A program made the translations under genes and the position numbers. Below the pieces are notes generated by a model. The model searched no databases and was not told the origin of the DNA. It saw only the letters and a list, made by a program, of their open reading frames with translations. Positions 51,655 through 59,439 of a stretch of 64,000 bases of DNA are shown piece after piece. Source of the stretch: Coprousia sp963931435 (GTDB lineage Bacteria > Actinomycetota > Coriobacteriia > Coriobacteriales > Coriobacteriaceae); contig OZ007012.1 of assembly GCA_963931435.1 (NCBI GenBank), positions 1,736,001 through 1,800,000 on the forward strand. Direction: 5' to 3'. Position 1 is the first letter of the stretch. Every line of letters begins with the position of its first letter.

Positions 51655-52929
51655 CTAGTAGTCCACTTCCGGCAAGGCGCTCGCTTGTTCCAACCCGAAC
51701 GTCCGCCCCTCCCCGATCAGCTCTGTCACGTTCTCGTGCACGATACCGCTACGGTGCTGGATGGGGTCGTTGCGCGTAATGACGAACTTCGGCCAGTTGT
51801 CCTGTATCTGCTCGAGCGGGCGGTACTCGCGGTCCTCGGTCGAGAGGCTGTTCATGATGGTCATCGCCACCTGCACGTAGGCGTACTCCATCTCGGGCGA
51901 GCGCATGACGAAGTCGCACTCGAGCTTGCCGATACGCCCCACGCTCACCTCGTAACCCAAGCTCCGCGCGTAGCTGTACACGATATTCTCCAGCACGGGC
52001 CCGTAGTTGATGCGGTTGTCCGTGTTGAGCGCGAAGTAGAAGCTCAGGTCGGCGAGATAGTACTTCTGCTCGCCTCGAAGCGACCTGCGCGACTTCATAT
52101 CGAAGCGCTCGCAACGTCGTATGATCTTGGCGTCCTCGAGTATCCGAAGGTAGCGGTCCAGCGTCTCGCGCTTAATATGGACACCCAGGTTTGCAAGGTC
52201 GTCAAGGATATTAGTCAGGCTTGTCGTTGCCCCAAAATTGTTCGTGATGTACTTTCTGACCGTTTCGAACACGGGCATGTTACGAACTTGGACCCTGCGA
52301 CGGACGTCCTTCTCCAGAATCTCCTCGACAACGGACTTGACGTAAGCTCGCTTATCGACGAGCGCCTCGTATCCGAGCGCCTTGGGAAAGCCGCCCTCCA
52401 AGATGTAAGCATCGAGCTCTACCACGGGATTGGGATTGACCGACTTGCCGAGAAAAACCTTCATGTCCTCGTATTCCTTGAAGGTGAGCGTCTGCATCTC
52501 GAACTCGATGTAGCGACCGGTCAGCTTGGTCATGAGCTCGCCCGAAAGCAGGTAGCTGTTAGAGCCGGTGATGAAGATGGACCAACCCCCATCGGTGCGA
52601 AAGGCGTTCACGACCTCCTCATAGCCCTTCACATTCTGCACCTCGTCGATGAATAGATATTTCAAGCCATCGGGTGCATCGGCGGAAGCACTATCGATCG
52701 CTGCCTCAAGCTCGTCGGCAGTCTTGACCTTCCGCAGCTTGCGACTGTCGAGATCGAGGTAGACGATGGAAGCCGAGCTGATGCCACTCTCGACGAGCTC
52801 TTGGGCAACGGTTTGCATAAGACAGGACTTTCCGCAGCGCCGCACGCCGGTGATGACCTTTATGATCTCGTCATCATGATAGAAGCCCCTAATCTTCCTG
52901 AGATAGTTCTCACGCCTGAATAGCTCCAC
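51655..52929 (-). CDS. AAA_14/DUF4143 ATPase (second copy)
   Basis: The 424-residue protein has Walker A TGVRRCGKS (27-35), Walker B YLFIDEVQ, sensor FITGSNSYLLSGEL, a winged-helix-like middle (NILDDLANLGVHIKRETLDRYLRILEDAKII) and a C-terminal nuclease-like DUF4143 domain (LECDFVMRS...YAYVQVAMT). It is clearly diverged from its two neighbours, so they are not recent duplicates. A strong inverted repeat lies 39-88 bases upstream. Role unknown. Confidence 0.9.
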   Translation of the reverse strand: MELFRRENYLRKIRGFYHDDEIIKVITGVRRCGKSCLMQTVAQELVESGISSASIVYLDLDSRKLRKVKTADELEAAIDSASADAPDGLKYLFIDEVQNVKGYEEVVNAFRTDGGWSIFITGSNSYLLSGELMTKLTGRYIEFEMQTLTFKEYEDMKVFLGKSVNPNPVVELDAYILEGGFPKALGYEALVDKRAYVKSVVEEILEKDVRRRVQVRNMPVFETVRKYITNNFGATTSLTNILDDLANLGVHIKRETLDRYLRILEDAKIIRRCERFDMKSRRSLRGEQKYYLADLSFYFALNTDNRINYGPVLENIVYSYARSLGYEVSVGRIGKLECDFVMRSPEMEYAYVQVAMTIMNSLSTEDREYRPLEQIQDNWPKFVITRNDPIQHRSGIVHENVTELIGEGRTFGLEQASALPEVDY

Positions 52930-52967
52930 TTCCCACCTCCATCGTCGTTCTTTGCTTCGTTCGTACC

Positions 52968-53017
52968 CAAGTTAGAGGGTATTTAGCACATAATTTCAAT
53001 GAATACCCCCTAACTTG
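52968..53017. promoter_or_regulatory. Inverted repeat upstream of the second ATPase
   Basis: CAAGTTAGAGGGTATT (52968-52983) and AATACCCCCTAACTTG (53002-53017) are inverted copies with one mismatch, 18 bases apart. On the minus strand TTGAAA and TCTAAC lie 17 bases apart inside the dyad, a possible promoter. The sequence differs entirely from the palindromes of the other two ATPases. Confidence 0.75.
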
Positions 53018-53076
53018 AACAGTTAGGCAATGGGAGCCCAAAAGAGACCAGCAAGTTTGGCAAAGCGGCTCTTCAT

Positions 53077-53108
53077 AAAAACGGAGCCATGGGGTTGCCA
53101 TGGCTCCG
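53077..53108 (-). terminator. Terminator downstream of the third ATPase and repeat B
   Basis: CGGAGCCATGG pairs perfectly with CCATGGCTCCG around a 5-base loop and is followed on the minus strand by TTTTTATG. It lies 38 bases after the stop-like end of repeat B. Confidence 0.9.
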
Positions 53109-53145
53109 AGAGGTGGTATTATACGTATATACGAACATATATTCG

Positions 53146-53163
53146 CTATTCCCACTCAGTAAT
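53146..53163 (-). repeat. Repeat B: 18-bp core shared with repeat A
   Basis: CTATTCCCACTCAGTAAT is identical to 47052-47069. Further right only short islands resemble repeat A (GCCGTTTACC near 53200). On the minus strand it encodes a tail ending APTITEWE and a stop. Confidence 0.75.
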
Positions 53164-53315
53164 TGTCGGCGCAGGTGAGAGGGCCGCTTCTGCTTCGCCG
53201 TTTACCACCATACTTACCCTATTCCACATGCGCTCAAGATGGATTCACGCGGTCACCGTCCCCATCACCCCTCCCCCCTTGCGAATCATGGCGCAGGAGC
53301 GCCCCCCCCCCGATA

Positions 53316-54521
53316 TTAGAATCCCTGTTCCCCGATGAGCCAACGGGCCAGATCGAGCACCCTGATGCCGTCAATCGTGTAGTCGTCGTGTCGTGTCCTC
53401 GCGATAAGAACCTTGGGGTAGGCATCTCGTATCGCACGCAGAGGAGCGAGCTCGCGCTCGAGCGTCTCGGGTGCGTCTACGTTATCGCTCACCTGAATGT
53501 AGACCTGCTCCGACCCTCGCTTGACGACGAAGTCGACCCCCTTCTGGTAGAGCTTTCCCACGTAGGTCTCGTATCCGCGGCGAATGAGCTCCAAGAACAC
53601 CGAGTTCTCGTACATGCGGCCCCAATCCATGTTGCGCGTGCCGAGCACCGCGTAGCGCATACCCGTGTCGCACACGTAGTGCTTCGCCTGCGTGCTCAGG
53701 TACTTCTTGCCCTTGATGTCATAGCGCTTGGCCTCGTAGAAGACGAAGGCGTCCCTCAGGTGCGAGATGTAGCGCCCAACCGTGACGTGGTTGGTCGACA
53801 CTTTGTTTGCGTCGAGGGTGTTGGCGATGCTGTTCGGCGAGTTAAGGTTTCCGGTGTTGTCCATCATGTACTCGGCGAGCCGCTCGAGCACCAGCGTGTC
53901 GGGCAGACGGAACTTCTGAACGAGATCTCGCGTAAGGATGGTCCTGTAGACGTCCCTGATGTAGCCGTATGACTCTGCCATGTCACGATACTCATAGGAT
54001 CCAGCGAGACCCCCGCGCTCGATATAGCGGTCCAGCTCTTCGTCGATGGCCCCCTGTTCGCCGAAGTATGCGCGGAACTCACCGAAACTGAACGGCAGAA
54101 CATGAATCTCGCGGTGCCTGCCGGTGAAGAGCGTGGCAAGGTCGGAACTCAGAAGGAACGCATTCGACCCGGTAAGATAGATGTCCCACCCTCCCCGGGC
54201 ATGAATGCTGTTGATTGCCCTCTCGAAGCCCTCGCACCGTTGCACCTCATCGATGAACAGACGGTTTCGCACACCATCCTTGTGGGATTTGGCAATCCTG
54301 TCGTGTAGAGCGTGATATTCGAGGAGCTCTTCGTTGTCGAGGTCGAGCAGATCGATGTAGAGGCTGTTTGACAAAGGGTCCCGCTTCTTGAGCTCGGCGG
54401 AGAACGCCTTCATAAGCTCGGACTTGCCCGAGCGGCGAACGCCGGTTATGACCTTGATGTCGCCTGTCCCCTCCACGGAGCGGAGTCGCTCGAGGTACGA
54501 TGCGCGCTCGACCCAAGGCAT
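53316..54521 (-). CDS. AAA_14/DUF4143 ATPase (third copy)
   Basis: The 401-residue protein has Walker A TGVRRSGKS (26-34), Walker B NRLFIDEVQR, sensor YLTGSNAFLLSSDL, a winged-helix-like segment (NHVTVGRYISHLRDAFVFYEAKRYDIKG) and a C-terminal DUF4143 nuclease-like domain (GVDFVVKRGSEQVYIQVSDN). A run of ten G follows the stop on the coding strand within 5-14 bases. A well-formed promoter with a perfect 12-bp inverted repeat lies just upstream. Role unknown. Confidence 0.9.
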   Translation of the reverse strand: MPWVERASYLERLRSVEGTGDIKVITGVRRSGKSELMKAFSAELKKRDPLSNSLYIDLLDLDNEELLEYHALHDRIAKSHKDGVRNRLFIDEVQRCEGFERAINSIHARGGWDIYLTGSNAFLLSSDLATLFTGRHREIHVLPFSFGEFRAYFGEQGAIDEELDRYIERGGLAGSYEYRDMAESYGYIRDVYRTILTRDLVQKFRLPDTLVLERLAEYMMDNTGNLNSPNSIANTLDANKVSTNHVTVGRYISHLRDAFVFYEAKRYDIKGKKYLSTQAKHYVCDTGMRYAVLGTRNMDWGRMYENSVFLELIRRGYETYVGKLYQKGVDFVVKRGSEQVYIQVSDNVDAPETLERELAPLRAIRDAYPKVLIARTRHDDYTIDGIRVLDLARWLIGEQGF

Positions 54522-54538
54522 ACGAGTTCCAATCTCAC

Positions 54539-54586
54539 CGGTTTCGAAACAACCATAATATTAAAGTTTCGAAACCGCTGACGCAA
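54539..54586 (-). promoter_or_regulatory. Promoter and inverted repeat of the third ATPase
   Basis: On the minus strand -35 TTGCGT (54581-54586) and -10 TAATAT (54558-54563) are 17 bases apart. Perfect 12-bp arms CGGTTTCGAAAC (54539-54550) and GTTTCGAAACCG (54566-54577) flank the -10, an ideal repressor position. The gene starts 18 bases further on. Confidence 0.8.
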
Positions 54587-54668
54587 CGTCTCGCACGATA
54601 GAGGCGGTCGACGAGGAGGGCAACTAATTGCAGCACCTCATCTACCGCACAGTGCCGCAATTCATAGT

Positions 54669-54805
54669 GCGGGACTGCGGTGGTAACCCTTGCAGCGGTG
54701 ATGACCTCCGGCATCGGAGCGGGGCCCATCGTCACGGCTCTCGTCGGGTCGAACTTCTCGGGATTGGACGGCGCCGCGCTGGCGAGCGCGTGCCTCGCAT
54801 ACTAG
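54669..54805 (+). pseudogene. C-terminal fragment of a membrane transporter
   Basis: A plus-strand frame encodes TAVVTLAAVMTSGIGAGPIV then TALVGSNFSGLDGAALASAC and a stop, resembling the last membrane helix and tail of an MFS-type transporter. No start or upstream body is present. Confidence 0.45.
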
Positions 54806-54921
54806 AGACGTCTATGCCGAAAGCAACATGGCAAGACCCATTATTTCCACAGGTAGACCTGGCAATTTGCTTGCGAATACCACACGAAATCACAACAACG
54901 ACATGAACGAAAAGACACGAG

Positions 54922-54955
54922 AAAAAACGAGGGGGACCGCTCTCGGCCTCCCTCG
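54922..54955 (-). terminator. Terminator downstream of the nitroreductase and repeat C
   Basis: On the minus strand CGAGGGAGGCC pairs imperfectly with GGTCCCCCTCG and is followed by TTTTTT. It lies 14 bases after the end of repeat C. Confidence 0.75.
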
Positions 54956-54968
54956 CGAAGAGCCTCAA

Positions 54969-55100
54969 CTATTCCCACTCGCGATCAAATCGCTCCTTTC
55001 CATGGCCTCTCGTCCACATGATGCAACGGTCGTCTCCCCATTCTCACCGGAATCAGGTGATTTCAGGGCACCCATGTTGAACTCAAAAATGAACTCAACA
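54969..55100 (-). repeat. Repeat C: dispersed element related to repeat A
   Basis: It begins CTATTCCCACTC, shares GCCTCTCGTC and CCCCATT in register with repeat A, and ends with the same doubled TGAACTCA (4-base spacing). The minus-strand frame is shifted relative to repeat A, so at least one copy no longer codes. It lies 75 bases after the nitroreductase stop. Confidence 0.7.
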
Positions 55101-55175
55101 CCTCTATCGGTCGGCGGCTTCCGAGCAGCTTGCATCCCTGAGGAGAGCAGGCGCCTCCGGCATGACCGATACCTG

Positions 55176-55697
55176 CTAGATGCGCACGATATAACCGTCC
55201 TTGCGCGGGGCGGCCGCGCCCTCGGGTCCCGCGGCGTATCCCAAGGCGATGGCGCCCACGCCGCGCAGCGTCTCGGGCAGGCCCCACTCCCCGAGGAGCG
55301 CCTTACCCTCCGCGCTGTCGAAGATCTCGCGCTCGCGATGGATCCAGCAGCTGGAGAGCCCCAGGGCGTGCGCCGCGAGCATGAGGTTCTCCAGCACGCA
55401 GGAACCGTCCTCAACGAAGGTGCTGCGCCCGCCGTCGGCGAGCACGACCACGATGACCGGGGCGCCGTAGTACGGGTCGGCGTCCCTGCCCATGACGGCG
55501 GCGTTGAGCTGGCGCAGGCGCTCGCGGGTCTCGGGGTCGGTCACCGCCACGATCACCGGAGACTGGTGGCCGCCGCCGGTGGGCGCGAAGGTGCCCGCCT
55601 CGAGCACCTGATCGAGCAGCTCCTCCGGCACGGGCTCCGCCGTGTACGATCGCACGCTGCGACGCGTCTTGATGAGGTCGATGAGGTCGTTTGCCAT
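55176..55697 (-). CDS. Nitroreductase family protein
   Basis: The 173-residue protein opens LIDLIKTRRSVRSYTAEPVPEELL and contains TFAPTGGGHQSPVIVAV and GLSSCWIHREREIF, the FMN-binding pattern of small nitroreductases that reduce nitro, quinone or enone substrates with NAD(P)H. It ends GYIVRI, at the usual family length. The IS element lies 47 bases upstream of its start, so its native promoter may be displaced or supplied by the IS. Confidence 0.92.
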   Translation of the reverse strand: MANDLIDLIKTRRSVRSYTAEPVPEELLDQVLEAGTFAPTGGGHQSPVIVAVTDPETRERLRQLNAAVMGRDADPYYGAPVIVVVLADGGRSTFVEDGSCVLENLMLAAHALGLSSCWIHREREIFDSAEGKALLGEWGLPETLRGVGAIALGYAAGPEGAAAPRKDGYIVRI

Positions 55698-55743
55698 GAT
55701 GTCATGCCCTTTCTCCCGCCGGCACCACCTATACAGAAAAACC

Positions 55744-57073
55744 GGGGTTATGTTTCAAAAAGTGTGTCCGTATCGGCATTGTATTCCCAGGTAATGCATT
55801 GAAAACAGGGTCTAGAAGTTGATGGAGACCAACTCCTTAGTGTTTCAAAAAGTGTGCCCGATTTGCTCTTGACATCCCAGCTCAGGCAACCTTTTTCGCA
55901 AGAAAAGTTGCCTTGAGATGGGATTGGGTCGTGGGTAATCCAAAATGTTTGGTATGCGGCGCTGCGATGAAGAAGAACGGCACCACGAAAGCGGGAACCC
56001 AGAGGTGGCGCTGTCCTAAATGTGGAGCATCTTTAACCCGCGCTATCGATACCAAAGCCAAGACCCTAAAAAGGTTTCTCAAGTGGCTGCTCTCAAAAGA
56101 CTCGACAAGCGACCTAAGGGTAGGCCGTGCTACGTTCTGGAGAAAGACTTCCTGGATATGGGAGATCTGGCCCATCACCCCGTATACCGGAGAGATACAC
56201 GATGTAGTCTACCTCGACGGCATCTGGATGAGACGAGATGCTGTGGTACTTATCGCATGGGCCGACGGACATGTTTTGGCGTGGTACCTCGCTCAGAGAG
56301 AATGTACATCAGCGTGGACTGCCCTTATGGCACGCATCCTCGCGCCTAAGATGGTTGTCTCTGATGGCTCCCCCGGTTTAGCGAAGGCGGTCTCTCTTGT
56401 ATGGAAAGATACCCGCATACAGCGCTGCACCTTTCATGCGGCTAGCCAGGTGAGACGCTATACCACCTTAAAGCCCAAGCTCGAGGCAGGCCTCGAGCTG
56501 CTCGGGATCGCTAACCAGCTTACGCGCACCCGTGACCCTGAAGCAGCCATACAGTGGCTTGTGGACTACAACGCTTGGTGTGTGAGGTGGGCTGATTTCC
56601 TTAAGGAGCTCACCTTTAAGGAAGGTAGGCGTATCTATACACACGAGAGACTCAGACGAGCTCGGAAGTCTCTCAACAAGCTCGTCCGAGAGGGGACGCT
56701 CTTTACCTTCATCGAGATGCAAGAGATCTATGGAGGCGTTTGGCCTGCCACCAACAATGCCTTAGAAAGCGTAAATGCACGCCTGCGCGAGATGCTCAGG
56801 AACCACCGCGGAATGCCTCTGCTCCACCGCATTAAAGCTGTTTTCTGGTGGTGCTATCTCCATACGGAGGCACCGCTCTCCGCTTCTGAGATATTGCGCG
56901 TCATGCCAACAGATACAGAAGTGGACGGCCTCTTTGCTTATGCTCAAAGGAAGACCAGACAGGAAGATGGTGCTCCAGAAGAATACGGAACAGGGATCGA
57001 TTGGAGCGAGTTTCACATGCCAACAAGGTTCAGGAGATAAACCTCAGCAGACACACCTTTTGAAACATAACCC
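55744..57073 (+). mobile_element. Insertion sequence, IS1249-like (IS256 superfamily)
   Basis: Terminal inverted repeats read GGTTATGTTTCAAAAAGTGT at the left and GGTTATGTTTCAAAAGGTGT (reverse strand) at the right. The element is flanked by the 7-bp target duplication AAAAACC (55737-55743 and 57074-57080). One transposase gene fills it. A second copy of the terminal motif, TGTTTCAAAAAGTGTGCCCG, lies inside the left end (55843-55862), 92 bp from the first. The intact ends and gene suggest a recent insertion. Confidence 0.9.
55931..57040 (+). CDS. IS1249-like transposase
   Basis: The 369-residue mutator-type transposase has an N-terminal zinc ribbon (CLVCGAAMKKNGTTKAGTQRW then CPKCG). The DDE triad is visible as D in VVYLDGIWM, D in VVSDGSPGLAKAV and E in NNALESVNARLREM. 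The start is uncertain: GTG at 55931 is chosen because it begins just before the zinc ribbon, but TTG at 55913 is also open. Base composition is lower in GC than the core genes, as expected for a mobile gene. Confidence 0.88.
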   Translation: MGNPKCLVCGAAMKKNGTTKAGTQRWRCPKCGASLTRAIDTKAKTLKRFLKWLLSKDSTSDLRVGRATFWRKTSWIWEIWPITPYTGEIHDVVYLDGIWMRRDAVVLIAWADGHVLAWYLAQRECTSAWTALMARILAPKMVVSDGSPGLAKAVSLVWKDTRIQRCTFHAASQVRRYTTLKPKLEAGLELLGIANQLTRTRDPEAAIQWLVDYNAWCVRWADFLKELTFKEGRRIYTHERLRRARKSLNKLVREGTLFTFIEMQEIYGGVWPATNNALESVNARLREMLRNHRGMPLLHRIKAVFWWCYLHTEAPLSASEILRVMPTDTEVDGLFAYAQRKTRQEDGAPEEYGTGIDWSEFHMPTRFRR

Positions 57074-57233
57074 AAAAACCACGATTCCGTCACTCAAACC
57101 CTTACGTTGATCGAGCTCCGCGGAATCTCGCCCGCATTAAGGAGCCTTTTTTATTTAACCCATCATGGTGATAACGGATTGGACGGCCCGACGCGACCGC
57201 CGCGGCAAAGCAGGAGGCGCCCCGGCATGAAGG

Positions 57234-57258
57234 AGGGCCCCTGAAAACCAGGGGCCCT
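57234..57258. terminator. Hairpin after the flavin oxidoreductase
   Basis: AGGGCCCCTG and CAGGGGCCCT pair perfectly around a 5-base loop, 56 bases past the stop at 57314. The following bases are pyrimidine-rich on both strands but without a real T-run. Nothing else is seen in 57081-57313. Confidence 0.6.
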
Positions 57259-57313
57259 TCTCTTCACGATAGATCGAGCGCGTCCAGCGGTGGCACATGC
57301 CCCGCCCGAGCGT

Positions 57314-59308
57314 TTACAGGTGGTTGGCTACCTCGAACGCGTCCCAAATGGCGTACATGATGTTGTTCACATGTTTAGCATCGCCGAGCTCATAGATCTC
57401 AGGAATGTCAAACTTAATCTCGTCGTAGAGTTTGTTCTCCTCACGATAACCCACGCAAAGGATCACGCTGTCGGCCGGAATCACACGCTCACCGTCGGCA
57501 GTTGCCACAGTCAGCTTGCCATCAGCAAAGCCCTTGGCCTGCACGGAGCAGACGCACTCAATGCCGTTAAACGGTACGAGACGCTCGAGCATCTCCTTGT
57601 TCGCGCTACAGAGCGGGCCGTTGACCGCAAGGATCTTTGGCATAGCCTCAACGATCGTAACCTTTTTGCCCTGTTGCGCGAGCCAGAGACCCGTCTCGCA
57701 GCCCACAAGGCCGCCGCCCACAATCACCGTTGAGGTACCCGGATCCTTCTCGCCCATCAGCACCTGCTCGGCGGTATAGGTGTGATCATCGTCACCCAGT
57801 GAGAACACCTTGGGCGACGAACCCGTGGCCACAATAACGGTGTCCCACGAGGAATCCTTGGCCTCATCGGCTGTAACCGCATGGTTGAGATGTACAGGCA
57901 CGCCGAGCTTCTCAAGCTCGACCCCGTACCAGGCTGCCAGCGCACGGTCATCTTCCTTAAAGTCAGGGGCACCACCCGGGATAAGGTTTCCGCCCAGATA
58001 GCCGCGTGCCTCAAAGAGCTCCGGCTTATGCCCGCGGATGGCCAGCACACGCGCAGCCTCGCAGCCGGCCGGGCCGCCGCCGATGACCAGCACGTGCTTC
58101 GGTTCGCCGACAAGCGGCTCATAGGCCATGTCGCGCTCGCGGGCGGCCTGCGGGTTCACCGCGCAGTTAATGAGCGAATACTCCTGCACGCGGCCCATGC
58201 AGCCCTCCTGGCAGGAGATGCACGGGCGGATCTCCTTCTCGCGACCGGTGCGGATCTTGTTGACGATCTCCGGGTCGGCCAGGGTCGGGCGACCGAGCGA
58301 GATCATGTCGCACTCGCCCGCCTCGATGGACTCGGCGGCCATATCGGGGTTATCCATGCGGCCGGCGAGGATCACCGGGATGTTGACTACGTCCTTGACC
58401 ATCTTACCGTACTCGCGGTAGAGGCCCTTCTTCTGATACATCGGCGGATGGTTCCACCACCAGGCGTCGTAGCAGCCCGCATCGGTGTCGAGCGCCAGAT
58501 AGCCGTACTTCTCGAGGAGCTTCGCGGCCTCGAGGCCCTCCTCGATATCGCGGCCGCGCTCCTCGAACTCCTCGCCCGGCAGCGCTCCCTCGCGCCAGTC
58601 CTTGATCATGGACTTGAGCGAGAAGCGCATGATCACCGGGTAATCGTCGCCGCAGCGCGCATGGATCTCGTCGATGATCTCCTTCGCGAAGCGCAGGCGG
58701 TTCTCAAGGCTACCGCCGTACTCGTCATCGCGGTGGTTAAAGAAGCTGATCGCAAACTGGTCGAGCAGGTAGCCCTCGTGGACGGCATGGATCTCGATTC
58801 CGTCGAAGCCGGCGCGCTTCGCGTTGTAGGCGCCATCGCCGAAGGACTTCACGATAGAATGGATCTCATCGACGGTCAGCGGGCGGCACATCTTGTCGAG
58901 CCAGCGATGCGGGATCTCGCTCGGCGCCACCGGCGGGAACTCGCCCAGGTTGGTGGGGATGGTGACGCGTCCAAAGCCGGCCGACATCTGCAGGAAGATC
59001 TTCGAGCCGTAGGCGTGCACGCGCTCGGTGAGCTCACGCGAGGTGCGAACGAAGTGCACCGGGTTGTACGTCGAGTTGGGGGTGTTCGGCATGCTCGGCT
59101 TCTCGACCTCGCAGTCGGAGAACGTCACACCGGTGATGATGAGGCCGATGCCTCCCTTGGCTCGCGCTGTGTAGTAGTCGATGCCGCGCTGGTTCCAGCC
59201 GCCCTCGAAGTCGCCGAGCCCCAGCGGGCCCATCGGCGCCATGGCATAGCGGTTGGGGATCTCCACATTGCCGATCTCCATCGGCGTGAACAGGATGTCA
59301 TGGTTCAT
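57314..59308 (-). CDS. NADH:flavin oxidoreductase, BaiCD/2,4-dienoyl-CoA reductase type
   Basis: The 664-residue enzyme has an FMN TIM barrel of the old-yellow-enzyme family (about 1-340), a 4Fe-4S site (CISCQEGCMGR then INCAVNP, about 365-390), and a C-terminal FAD/NADH part with VLVIGGGPAGCEAARVLA and VIVGGGLVGCETGLWLA. Relatives reduce enone or enoyl substrates, including the bile-acid enzymes BaiCD and BaiH of gut clostridia, cinnamate and enoates. The substrate here is unknown. The start follows GAGGAGG. It lies downstream of the beta-glucosidase genes, 131 bases away, probably as a separate unit. Confidence 0.9.
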   Translation of the reverse strand: MNHDILFTPMEIGNVEIPNRYAMAPMGPLGLGDFEGGWNQRGIDYYTARAKGGIGLIITGVTFSDCEVEKPSMPNTPNSTYNPVHFVRTSRELTERVHAYGSKIFLQMSAGFGRVTIPTNLGEFPPVAPSEIPHRWLDKMCRPLTVDEIHSIVKSFGDGAYNAKRAGFDGIEIHAVHEGYLLDQFAISFFNHRDDEYGGSLENRLRFAKEIIDEIHARCGDDYPVIMRFSLKSMIKDWREGALPGEEFEERGRDIEEGLEAAKLLEKYGYLALDTDAGCYDAWWWNHPPMYQKKGLYREYGKMVKDVVNIPVILAGRMDNPDMAAESIEAGECDMISLGRPTLADPEIVNKIRTGREKEIRPCISCQEGCMGRVQEYSLINCAVNPQAARERDMAYEPLVGEPKHVLVIGGGPAGCEAARVLAIRGHKPELFEARGYLGGNLIPGGAPDFKEDDRALAAWYGVELEKLGVPVHLNHAVTADEAKDSSWDTVIVATGSSPKVFSLGDDDHTYTAEQVLMGEKDPGTSTVIVGGGLVGCETGLWLAQQGKKVTIVEAMPKILAVNGPLCSANKEMLERLVPFNGIECVCSVQAKGFADGKLTVATADGERVIPADSVILCVGYREENKLYDEIKFDIPEIYELGDAKHVNNIMYAIWDAFEVANHL

Positions 59309-59439
59309 AGGCGCCCCTCCTCTATTGGGTTGTCGCTGTATCCTTCTCGTAGTATGGCACCGCGAGGGTGCCCCGCCGTTTCAAATCGGGTAACGGTCGC
59401 GTCCGCCGGCGGCGCGGGCGCAGGGGCGCGGGTGCGCCC

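Noticed and set aside
47052..53163. Proven integrative element with att sites
   Set aside because: No integrase or excisionase is present and the repeat belongs to a larger family (A/B/C), so attachment sites are only a hypothesis.
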